From positions 1 to 48,431 of the forward strand of contig NZ_AUGI01000055.1 of assembly GCF_000422585.1 (NCBI RefSeq): a stretch of DNA of 48,431 nt, read 5' to 3'. This stretch comes from Hugenholtzia roseola DSM 9546. Its GTDB lineage: Bacteria; Bacteroidota; Bacteroidia; Cytophagales; Bernardetiaceae. A program made the translations under genes and the position numbers. Under the pieces are notes generated by a model. The model had not been told where the DNA came from and ran no database searches. It saw only the letters and a program-made list of their open reading frames with translations. Shown one piece after another: positions 15,646-23,730 of this stretch; position 1 is the stretch's first letter, and each line of letters starts with the position of its first letter.

Positions 15646-18207
15646 ATGCAAGCAAACTATTTCAAAATCTCTTGGCGAAGGCTTTGGCGCGAAAAGTTTT
15701 ATACCTTTATCAATATCTTGGGACTTTCGGTAGGAATTGCCTTTTTTACGGTGCTTTTTGTGCTTGTGAGGCGCGAATTTCAATACGATACGTTTCACAA
15801 GAAAAAAATCTATCGCATTGTAGAAAACATCGAGCGCAACGGAATCGGCGAGCGAGCCGCCACAGTGCCTTATCCTTTGGGGGAGAAATTGGCACAGACC
15901 TATCCTACTCAAATACGCCAAACGGTACGCCTTTTCGATTACCAAATCCCTTTCACAACCCTCTTTGTAGAAAATCAGAGCTACAACGAACGGCACTTTT
16001 TCTTTGCCGATAGCAATTTTTTCGACTTCTTCGAGCTGCCACTCTTTGCACCCCAAGACCCCAATCTGCGCCGTAATTTATTGTCAAAGCCTAATTCGGT
16101 TGTGATTTCATATCAAACGGCACTCAAATATTTCGAGACACCCGACTGCATAGGCAAAACCATTTCCTTTCAAGGCGACATCCCCCTTACCATTACAGGC
16201 GTTTTAGCCGACGAGCAGCCACTTTCTCATTTAGAACTCGACTTGATTGCCTCCTTTTCCTCTTTGTATCAATATCCTATCTACAACCACCTCAATCAAT
16301 GGATTTGGAATCCTTGTTGGACATATATAGAATTTCACGAAGGCTATAGCCCACAAGATTTAGCCTTGCTGCCCAAAGGCAACTTGTCGCATTTTATTAA
16401 GACTCACTTTCCCGAAATTTTAAAAAACTTTGTAGAATTAGAATGGCAGCCCATCGAGGAAATTCACCTACATTCACACCGCGACTACGAAATGGTAGGC
16501 AATGGCGACATTCGCTATGTCTATATTTTTATTGGCATTGCCTTTTTGGTGCTTGCCTTAGCAGGCATCAATTTTATGAACCTCACAACGGCAAAAGCCT
16601 ACAAACGCGCCCCCTATGTCGCCATTCAAAAAGCCTTAGGTGCAAGCCGCTCAACCCTGATGGGGCAGTTTTTTTGTGAAACTTTTTTTGTCGTTCTGAT
16701 TGCTACTTTTTTTGCACTTATTTTAATAGAACTTTTCTTACCCCTTTTAGAACTCTATTTTACGACACAAGGTTTTTTCCTTTCCTCTGATTCCTTTTTG
16801 AAAAGCAACGACACCTACGCCGACCAAACCCTAACACGCCACCTGCAAAACTCGAATTGGATACAAATTGCCCTGCTAACGGGCTTGCTCTTGGGCTTGG
16901 AATCGAGTATCTACCCTGCTATTTATTTTTCTTCTTTTCGTCCGAATTGGTTTTTGCAAAAGACGGTTTCTATCCAAAGGCGAAGCCGCTTTTTTAGAAA
17001 CGCCTTAGTAGTGATGCAACTTACGATTTCTTTCTTTCTGACCCTTAGCACCCTTACGACCTATCAACAACTTACTTTTTTACAAAATAAAAGTTTGGGT
17101 TTTGAAACCAAAAATATTATCGTCATCCCTATCGCCCATACCAATTTGGCACTGCAATATGAAGCCTTCAAAGAGGCTCTTTTGAGTGAGGAGGGCATCG
17201 AGTATATCACAACGGCAGAGGAAATTTTGGGAAGTGCGCATCAAACACGTGCCTACAAAGCGAGCTATTTTTCTGATATACAACAAGATAGCGATTCTAA
17301 TTTTATCTTTTTCCCGTCCTTGGCGGTGCGTCCCGATTTTATAGAAACTTTCAACATCAAAGTTGTGGCAGGGCGGAGTTTTGATAGAGAGAATCGCTAC
17401 ACTACGCGCTCTTTTAAGGCACTCGATAGCTTAGGGCGTTTTTTAGTGCCTGTTTCTCACGACGATACCACAGCCGTTATCGTCAATGAGGCAATGGTGG
17501 CACATCTGGGGTGGCAGTCGCCAGAGGCGGCGATAGGCAAAAGTTTTTCGAGCTTGCGCGGGCAGGAGCGTATCGTGGGGGTGGTAGAAAATTTCCACTT
17601 CGCTTCTTTACACAGTCAGGTGCAGCCCTTCGTTTTAGACCTACTTTCCGAAAATGGACGTTTTCGGTCTATGAAATATCTTTTCATTCGGATAGACCCC
17701 AATAAAGAAAGCGAGGCTTTGCTCAATATTAGCAAAATTAGGCGGCGGTATCTATCCGAAACCCTGCGCTTTACCTCCCTTTCATACAGTCTGGAAAAAC
17801 TCTATCAGCAGGAGGAGCGATTGGTGAGCGTTTCCAAGATTTTTGCGCCCCTTTCCCTTTTCCTTTCAGGATTGGGCTTGTTTGGGCTGGCAGCTTATAT
17901 TAGCGAGCAGCAAAAACGAAATATTGCCATTCAGTATGCCTTAGGTGCAACTTTTATTGAAATATTGATTTGGCTAAATAGCGATTTTTTCAAAGTCATT
18001 GGGCTTAGTTTGCTCTTGGGAACGCTTAGTTCATTTTTCATTTTAGAAAATTGGCTTACTTCTTTTGCTTACCACATCGAACAAAGTTATCTCTTTTATC
18101 TTTTTACGGCGATACTCATTGCCTTTCTCTCTTTGCTCATCATCAACCTCAATGCTTGGCGCGTAGCTTTGCGCCCACCTATTGAAACGATAAAAAAGGC
18201 TTCCTAA
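15646..18207 (+). CDS. FtsX-type ABC transporter permease
   Basis: 853 residues from MQANYFKISWRRLW. The N-terminal helix (FINILGLSVGIAFFTVLFVL) and a large periplasmic domain with MacB-like features (FFDFFELP, VVISYQTALKYF) are followed by three helices around 300-420. A second copy of the periplasmic-core/FtsX arrangement ends with three helices (FLSGLGLFGLAAYIS onwards). This duplicated form is common in Bacteroidota and is thought to couple ATP use to periplasmic movement of lipoproteins or peptides. No ATPase gene is adjacent. An upstream start within the preceding gene is possible but unlikely. Confidence 0.88.
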   Translation: MQANYFKISWRRLWREKFYTFINILGLSVGIAFFTVLFVLVRREFQYDTFHKKKIYRIVENIERNGIGERAATVPYPLGEKLAQTYPTQIRQTVRLFDYQIPFTTLFVENQSYNERHFFFADSNFFDFFELPLFAPQDPNLRRNLLSKPNSVVISYQTALKYFETPDCIGKTISFQGDIPLTITGVLADEQPLSHLELDLIASFSSLYQYPIYNHLNQWIWNPCWTYIEFHEGYSPQDLALLPKGNLSHFIKTHFPEILKNFVELEWQPIEEIHLHSHRDYEMVGNGDIRYVYIFIGIAFLVLALAGINFMNLTTAKAYKRAPYVAIQKALGASRSTLMGQFFCETFFVVLIATFFALILIELFLPLLELYFTTQGFFLSSDSFLKSNDTYADQTLTRHLQNSNWIQIALLTGLLLGLESSIYPAIYFSSFRPNWFLQKTVSIQRRSRFFRNALVVMQLTISFFLTLSTLTTYQQLTFLQNKSLGFETKNIIVIPIAHTNLALQYEAFKEALLSEEGIEYITTAEEILGSAHQTRAYKASYFSDIQQDSDSNFIFFPSLAVRPDFIETFNIKVVAGRSFDRENRYTTRSFKALDSLGRFLVPVSHDDTTAVIVNEAMVAHLGWQSPEAAIGKSFSSLRGQERIVGVVENFHFASLHSQVQPFVLDLLSENGRFRSMKYLFIRIDPNKESEALLNISKIRRRYLSETLRFTSLSYSLEKLYQQEERLVSVSKIFAPLSLFLSGLGLFGLAAYISEQQKRNIAIQYALGATFIEILIWLNSDFFKVIGLSLLLGTLSSFFILENWLTSFAYHIEQSYLFYLFTAILIAFLSLLIINLNAWRVALRPPIETIKKAS

Positions 18208-18283
18208 GCATTTGGGTTCATTTTTTTGAGTACCTTGTTTTGGGTTTGATGTTTTAATCTTGAAAACATAAAATTATACAAAA

Positions 18284-19237
18284 ATGAAAACTTCTTTTTT
18301 TCCTAAAAACGAAAACTTTGTAGCCGATACGGTCTTGATGGTCAGACCCCTGCATTTTGGGTACAATGCGCAAACGGCAGAAAGCAATCACTACCAACAA
18401 AAACCAGACGAGGCGGCTACCGAAATTGCTCAAAAAGCCTTAGCCGAAGCCGACCTTTTTTGTCAGCAACTCAAAGAGGCGCAAATCGAGGTGCTTCGCT
18501 ACGACGACTTGCCCGAAACCCCTGACGCGCTCTTTCCCAATAATTGGATTGTTTTTCACCGTTGCGGCAAAATTTCGCTCTTTCCGATGGCTGCCCCTAA
18601 TCGCCGTTTGGAAAGGCGTTTGCAAGTAGTGTTAGATATTTTAGAGGAAAATAATTTTTTCTATCAAAATATTTTTGACTATACAAGTTATGAAAATGAA
18701 AATCAATTTTTAGAAGGAACAGGCAGCCTTCTCATCGACCGCCAAAATCGAGTCGTCTATGCGGCACGTTCCGAGCGCACGCAGGAAGCCCCTTTGCTGC
18801 ATTTCTGTAAAGATTTTAACTACAAACCCATTCTTTTTGATGCCTTTGTAGAGCCAAATTCGGAAAATAGGGTCTATCATACCAACGTCCTGATGGCTTT
18901 GAGTCCGAAAGTGGCAGTCATTTGTTTAGAGGCAATTCCCGAAGGAGCAGAAAAGACGCAACTTTTAGAAACCCTTGCCGATACAGGAAAGCAGGTTCTA
19001 CCTATTTCCTTTGCCCAAAAGCAAGCCTTTGCAGGAAATTTACTATTTTTAAAAAACAAAAAAGGAAAACACTTTTGGGTGCTTTCTCAAACTGCTTTTG
19101 AGGCTTTGCAGGAAACACAAAAAGCAACTTTGGCGCAGGAAGGCGATTTTATTGTGGCTGCCATTCCGACAATAGAAAGAATAGGTGGCGGCAGTGTTAG
19201 GTGCATGTTGGCGGAGGTTTTGAATCCTAAAAAGTAA
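18284..19237 (+). CDS. Citrulline utilisation hydrolase CtlX-like (amidinotransferase fold)
   Basis: 317 residues of the arginine-deiminase/amidinotransferase superfamily. Family landmarks are DALFPNNWIVFH, FLEGTGSLLIDR, the catalytic histidine in RVYHTNVLMAL, and the nucleophile cysteine in RIGGGSVRCMLAEV near the C-terminus. CtlX-type enzymes hydrolyse citrulline or related guanidino/ureido compounds; the exact substrate cannot be read from sequence. The promoter is uncertain (a near match TAATCTTG at 18255). Confidence 0.88.
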   Translation: MKTSFFPKNENFVADTVLMVRPLHFGYNAQTAESNHYQQKPDEAATEIAQKALAEADLFCQQLKEAQIEVLRYDDLPETPDALFPNNWIVFHRCGKISLFPMAAPNRRLERRLQVVLDILEENNFFYQNIFDYTSYENENQFLEGTGSLLIDRQNRVVYAARSERTQEAPLLHFCKDFNYKPILFDAFVEPNSENRVYHTNVLMALSPKVAVICLEAIPEGAEKTQLLETLADTGKQVLPISFAQKQAFAGNLLFLKNKKGKHFWVLSQTAFEALQETQKATLAQEGDFIVAAIPTIERIGGGSVRCMLAEVLNPKK

Positions 19238-19254
19238 GGAGATAAAAAACTATT

Positions 19255-19860
19255 TTATTGATTATTTATCAAGAAGTTTTTAGTAAATAACTGCCAATTT
19301 CTTTTTTCTATGTTTCTAACACAAATTTTATCTTTTAGAAATAGAAGATAAAATTGTAATAAATTTAATTCGTTATCATCAAAATTTCCTACATAAGGCG
19401 TAGGGTAGATGGCGTTGCCAAAATTTTGCTTCACCTTTTCAGGAGTGTCATCTACTATTAAAACCCTATCAAGATTGTAACCTTGTTTTTTTACTTTTTT
19501 TAAATTTTTAATTTGATAATAGTAATCGTTTTCTTTATTATTTTTAAAATAAGCGTCGTGATAGAATCTGTATTTGGTAGTACAGCGACTTCTGCCCCAG
19601 ACAAAAGAGAGTGGAAAATTAGCAGGAAAAACACGCTCAACCATTTGTTCTACATAATCGTCGGAAGCAGACGACCATACAGCTACCTCGAAATGTGGTT
19701 GTATAGTAGCTAAGAAAATTTCCAGATAAGGTCTTTTGTAGACTTGATAGTCGCCAAGCAAGAAATCAGCAGTAATGCCTATCTCTTCTCGACTTGCATG
19801 GATAAGTGTTTCATCTAAATCGAGAATAAGAAGCGTTTTATCTTCGTTTTTGTATTTCAT
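19255..19860 (-). CDS. FCP1/NLI-interacting-factor-like HAD phosphatase
   Basis: 201 residues. The HAD nucleophile motif LLILDLDETLIH (about 10-21) and the acidic motif VLIVDDTPEKV (about 133-143) place it in the FCP1-like (NIF) family, best known from eukaryotic RNA polymerase II CTD phosphatases. Bacterial members are scattered and their substrates are unknown. The gene is strikingly AT-rich: by hand count 19321-19380 has 10 G+C in 60 bases. This suggests recent transfer. It ends 17 bases from the convergent hydrolase gene. Confidence 0.85.
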   Translation of the reverse strand: MKYKNEDKTLLILDLDETLIHASREEIGITADFLLGDYQVYKRPYLEIFLATIQPHFEVAVWSSASDDYVEQMVERVFPANFPLSFVWGRSRCTTKYRFYHDAYFKNNKENDYYYQIKNLKKVKKQGYNLDRVLIVDDTPEKVKQNFGNAIYPTPYVGNFDDNELNLLQFYLLFLKDKICVRNIEKRNWQLFTKNFLINNQ

Positions 19861-19921
19861 TTTAATAATTAAAATAAATGAAACAGTTATATTAGCAAAA
19901 TAAATCCTAAAAAATAAAAAT

Positions 19922-19957
19922 CAAAAACTAACAGTTTTTGAAAACTGTTAGTTTTTG
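19922..19957 (-). terminator. Terminator of the membrane-fusion protein gene
   Basis: CAAAAACTAACAGTTTT (19922-19938) pairs perfectly over 17 bp with AAAACTGTTAGTTTTTG (19941-19957). It lies 29 bases past the stop at 19986. The core CTAACAG/CTGTTAG is the same as in the alaS terminators. Confidence 0.85.
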
Positions 19958-19985
19958 CAACAACTAAACGCCAATCCTGCGCTCC

Positions 19986-21356
19986 CTATTTTTCCCAAGG
20001 CTTTTGCTTATTGTCGCCTTTTTCCATTTCGCGGACGCGGTCTTTGTCTTTGAGCAGCTTCGAAACGGTGTTGTAAGGTCCTGCAATGATGGTCTGCCCT
20101 TCTTCTAAGCCTGAAAGGATTTCGATGTTGTCAAAATCATTGATGCCCGTCTTGACCTCGACCATCTTAACGGTATTATCCTCATTTTTCACAAAAACAA
20201 CTTCTAATAAGTCGTCGGTGCGTGTTTTTTCGGCGGCAGGGTCTTTTTTGTTTTGCAAAGCCTCCTCTTTTTCCTTCGGCAGACGCGCCGTAACTGCCGA
20301 AATAGGCACAGTTAGGATATTATTTTTGCGCTCGGTAATGATTTCCACACTTGCCGACATACCAGGGCGCAAGGGGTAGCGATTTTTTTCCGTAACCAAA
20401 TGTTGGTAAGATTCGGCTAAAACCTTGACGCGCACCTCAAATTCGGTAACGCCATCTACCGAAGCCGCCGCATTGAGGCTATTATTGATGGCACTATTGC
20501 CAATAGAAGTAACAACGCCCCTAAACTTTGTATCGGGGTAGGCATCAATTTCGATGATGGCGGTATCGCCCGAAGTGATGCGCACCACACTGTTTTCATT
20601 TACTTTTACGCGCACTTCCATGTTTTGCATCTCGGCAATGCGGAGCAGTTCAGTACCTGCCATTTGCGCCGTTCCAACTACGCGCTCGCCCTTTTCTACC
20701 AAAAGAGCCGAAACAATACCACTTTTAGGCGCGAAAAGTGAAGTAAAAGAAAGGTTCGTTTGGGCTTCGCTTACAGTAGCTTCTGCACTCTGTACGGTGT
20801 AGCGTGCCGCTTCTACCGACTCTTCGGCAGCCCTTATATCGGCTTGCGCTACTTCAAAATTAGTCTTGGCGGTTTGAAATTCTTGCTCGGAAATGACTTT
20901 TTCTTTGAAAAGTCCCTCGCTGCGGGCAAATTCTGCCTTCGCACGCAAATACTGCGCCTTAGTTTGCTCCAAACGGGCATTTGCCTGCGACACGTTTGCC
21001 CTTTGGCTATTGAGGGCGGCTCGCGCTCGCTCTACTACATTGACGTAATTATCAGGACGAATTTTTAGTAAAAAATCGCCTTGTTTTACCGAATCGCCTT
21101 CCTGAATGGCTAACTCTATAATCTCTCCGGGTACGTCGGGTGAAATTTTAATCTCCATTTCGGGCTGGATTTTCCCTGATGCACTGACACGCTCGATGAT
21201 GTCGGCTTTTTTGGCAGTTGCGAAAGTAACCTCTACACCCTCTTCGGTCTTGATGACCCCGCTTTTACGCGCGACCACCGCCAAAACTATCAAAAGCACT
21301 ATCACACCAAGCGCATAATAAAGTTTTTTATTGTTCTTTTTAGGGGAGTTTGCCAT
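19986..21356 (-). CDS. Periplasmic adaptor (membrane fusion protein), MacA/HlyD family
   Basis: 456 residues from MANSPKKNNKKL; an upstream start at 21437 is less likely. An N-terminal anchor (LYYALGVIVLLIVLAVVA) is followed by the lipoyl-like half (ISPDVPGEIIELAIQEGDSV), a coiled-coil hairpin (about 105-195, rich in Ala, Gln and Glu), the second lipoyl half (FAPKSGIVSALLVEKGERVV) and beta-barrel domains. Such adaptors join an inner-membrane ABC or RND transporter to a TolC channel. No transporter or channel gene lies next to it, so it is an orphan here. Confidence 0.9.
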   Translation of the reverse strand: MANSPKKNNKKLYYALGVIVLLIVLAVVARKSGVIKTEEGVEVTFATAKKADIIERVSASGKIQPEMEIKISPDVPGEIIELAIQEGDSVKQGDFLLKIRPDNYVNVVERARAALNSQRANVSQANARLEQTKAQYLRAKAEFARSEGLFKEKVISEQEFQTAKTNFEVAQADIRAAEESVEAARYTVQSAEATVSEAQTNLSFTSLFAPKSGIVSALLVEKGERVVGTAQMAGTELLRIAEMQNMEVRVKVNENSVVRITSGDTAIIEIDAYPDTKFRGVVTSIGNSAINNSLNAAASVDGVTEFEVRVKVLAESYQHLVTEKNRYPLRPGMSASVEIITERKNNILTVPISAVTARLPKEKEEALQNKKDPAAEKTRTDDLLEVVFVKNEDNTVKMVEVKTGINDFDNIEILSGLEEGQTIIAGPYNTVSKLLKDKDRVREMEKGDNKQKPWEK

Positions 21357-21631
21357 AGAAGGAAATAAGTTTTGTTCTTTGAAAATAAAAAAGAGGAAAA
21401 GAAAGTTTTTTTTGTGGTAAAATGAGGGTAGCCTCACCGCTTTTCAATAGGTAGTCATAATTTTGATTTTATTACGATGCCTACACAACTTGTGGGGCAG
21501 CCGCAAAAACGCAAAAAGCGCGATTGCCTTTTCTATGAAAAAATGTATTTTTGTGCAAAAAAATGGATAAAGACCAAACTTAGCTATCTCAAAAAAAGTA
21601 TAAGAAAAAAGCAAAGTGAGATAGACTTTGG

Positions 21632-21799
21632 CGTTGTTGCAACGGACAGAAGGTCAAAAAATGGGGTTTTGTGCCTGCCGCAAACCGCCTGAACCCCCAC
21701 CCTGCCCTCCCCTCATAGGGGAGGGTTCAAAATACAAATCATTTTTTTGCATAAATGAAAAAAAATGATACCAAATCAAAGACCCGCCATATAGGGGCG
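21632..21799 (-). repeat. Composite repeat arm, inverted copy
   Basis: Starts with CGTTGTTGCAACG, then GACAGAAGGTCAAAAAATGG. This is the reverse complement of the right-hand arm at about 7740-7868, with scattered differences. It adjoins the MITE-like copy at 21800. Confidence 0.65.
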
Positions 21800-21971
21800 C
21801 AGTGATGTTAAGTTCTGTAAAAAATCTTGTTTTGTCAAATTTGACACAAAATAAAATTTGGACTGAACCCATTTTTGGGTCTGAAAACCCTATTTTATTT
21901 CAATCTCACTTCGGACAAGGCAATGCCTTGTCCCTACATTCGAACCTGATTTTTAGAATTTAACGTTACTG
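21800..21971 (+). repeat. MITE-like element, near-complete copy 3
   Basis: 172 bp from CAGTGATGTTAAGTTCTGTA to TTTAGAATTTAACGTTACTG. It contains ACAAAATAAAATTTGG and a full GGACAAGGCAATGCCTTGTCC palindrome. Both ends match copies 1 and 2. Confidence 0.8.
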
Positions 21972-22045
21972 CCCTGCAAAGCCGCCCCCTGCGAAAAAAC
22001 ACTTCATTTTTTCAAAAAAATAAAAAAGCAAACTTAAAATCTACA

Positions 22046-23140
22046 ATGTTAAACTATTATGCCTTACTCGGACTTAATTTTAATGCCAACGCCGAAGAAA
22101 TCAAAGCCGCCTTCAAGCGTTTGGCAAAAAGTTATCACCCCGACCGCAATCCAGAAAACCCTGACGCAGAGGCACAGTTCAAACTTATCAATGAAGCCTA
22201 TCAAACCCTATCAGACCCTTTCCGAAAAGGTATGTACGATATGGAATTGTTGGCTTTTGTGCAAAATCTAAAAGCCCAACAAGCCCTTGCCGATTACCAA
22301 AAGGCGCAAGCGCGTCCCACACAAGCCTATCAAAATCAGGATTCCGCGCAGAGTAGCCCACAGGAAAGAAAGTGGGAACGGAAAGCCTCGCTCTATACCC
22401 TGCTTGGCTTTATCTTTATTTTCGGACTCTCTTGGTTTTTGCATCACTATATTCCACGTTGGGCTTCGCAGCACAAACTGACACAGGCTCGCTACTGGTA
22501 TTACGAAAAGCAAGACCCTTTGGAGGCAGTCAAATGTATTAGTGATGCCAATTATTATTTGGAAGATAACGCAGAAGCAGACTATTTATTCGCGCTTATT
22601 TTGCAGCAACACTACAAAGACTACAAAAATGCTATCGCATACTACACACGCGCCATTGCGCATAGTGAAAACAGCAGCCAAAAATCGGTCTATTATCAAG
22701 AAAGGGCATTTTGTTATGTCCAACTTCGCCTTTTTAAAGATGCCGCCACCAATTACGACTTTGCCATCAGACATGCCCCAAACAAAGTGGAACTTCTGCT
22801 CACACTTGCCGATTTGTACCTGCAAAAATTACACGAATACGAAAAGGCGCAACATTATTACGAACGCGCCATTTCAAAGGCAAAAGACGACCCTGCCCCC
22901 CTTATTGGCAAATTAGTATCGCTTTTAAAACAAAAGAAATACGAAGAAATGCTCCCTTTATTTCTACAAATAGAAAAACTCCCGACACCAGAGCCTGCGC
23001 TCTACTATTACAAGGGCTTTTATTTCTATGAGCATCAAATGAATCACGACCAAGCCTGTTTTTATTGGGCAAAGGCGCGTCAGATGGGCTACCAAGCGGC
23101 AGAGCGTCCGTATCAAAGCACTTGCATGGACAGAGAATAG
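22046..23140 (+). CDS. J-domain protein with membrane segment and TPR repeats
   Basis: 364 residues. The J domain is N-terminal with HPD at 31-33 and the usual helix II/III residues (AFKRLAKSYHPDRN, FKLINEAYQTLSDP), so it should stimulate a DnaK-type ATPase. A polar linker leads to one membrane helix (about 115-135, LLGFIFIFGLSWFLHHYI). The rest is helical TPR-like repeats (YYTRAIAHSE, NYDFAIRHAPN, YYERAISKAKDD). By topology the J domain is cytoplasmic and the TPR part periplasmic, if it is a simple single-pass protein. The partner is unknown. Confidence 0.88.
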   Translation: MLNYYALLGLNFNANAEEIKAAFKRLAKSYHPDRNPENPDAEAQFKLINEAYQTLSDPFRKGMYDMELLAFVQNLKAQQALADYQKAQARPTQAYQNQDSAQSSPQERKWERKASLYTLLGFIFIFGLSWFLHHYIPRWASQHKLTQARYWYYEKQDPLEAVKCISDANYYLEDNAEADYLFALILQQHYKDYKNAIAYYTRAIAHSENSSQKSVYYQERAFCYVQLRLFKDAATNYDFAIRHAPNKVELLLTLADLYLQKLHEYEKAQHYYERAISKAKDDPAPLIGKLVSLLKQKKYEEMLPLFLQIEKLPTPEPALYYYKGFYFYEHQMNHDQACFYWAKARQMGYQAAERPYQSTCMDRE

Positions 23141-23261
23141 CCAAAAAAGTTTGGCTTTTTTTCGACCTTTTCTCGACCTTTTCTCAATATTTTGGCAACA
23201 TTTTTTTCTGTTGCGTATTTTTTGTATCTTGTCCGTATCTTCAAATGTTATTCGAAAGCGC

Positions 23262-23717
23262 ATGAGCGATACAAACTACCACAAAGAAATTGCCTTTGAA
23301 ACCGATTGGGCAACGGTTGCGATTCTAAGAACAACGCCCCACGAGGACGTGCCTGAACAAAAGGCAATTTACCTCAAATGGAAAGGAGTCGTTTCGCGAG
23401 AGGACTTTCAAGCTACCTACGAAAAGGCAGGCGAGATTATGATTGCCCATAAATGCAAAAACGTGCTTATCAATTCGCGAGAGTTGCTCTCCATCGACCC
23501 TTTGGCACGCGCCTGGACAGCCTCGCGCTTCTATCCCAAAATCATTCAGGCTTTGGGGAAAGGCTGCAAAGGGGCAGTGATTTCGCCCAAATCTTTCTTT
23601 GCAGGCGCGGTGAGCAAGATTTTGGTAGCCTCCTTCAAAAGGCAAGATGAGCATTTTCAATTCCAATATTTTGAAGGCGAAGAAGAAGCGATTTTATGGA
23701 TTTTAGGACTTATTTAA
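23262..23717 (+). CDS. STAS/SpoIIAA-like domain protein
   Basis: 151 residues from MSDTNYHKEIAFETDW. The pattern (AIYLKWKGVVSREDFQATYEKAG, then KNVLINSRELLSI, then FYPKIIQALGKGC) fits small single-domain STAS-like proteins common in Bacteroidota. Function is unknown; a role as a regulatory or binding domain is inferred. The in-frame extension upstream to 23151 is hydrophobic and AT-rich, but the conserved region begins at the chosen ATG. Confidence 0.7.
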   Translation: MSDTNYHKEIAFETDWATVAILRTTPHEDVPEQKAIYLKWKGVVSREDFQATYEKAGEIMIAHKCKNVLINSRELLSIDPLARAWTASRFYPKIIQALGKGCKGAVISPKSFFAGAVSKILVASFKRQDEHFQFQYFEGEEEAILWILGLI

Positions 23718-23730
23718 AAGAAAAAAAGAG

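Larger units (their letters stand above)
21357..22045. other. Intergenic region with reversed composite repeat
   Basis: No gene is supported. 21632-21976 is repeat; the rest is AT-rich unique sequence upstream of two divergently oriented genes. Open frames such as 21654-21872 lie inside the repeat. Confidence 0.65.

Noticed and set aside
21654-21872. Protein-coding ORF on the minus strand
   Set aside because: Falls within the inverted repeat copy and shares no frame conservation with the 7.7-kb copy.
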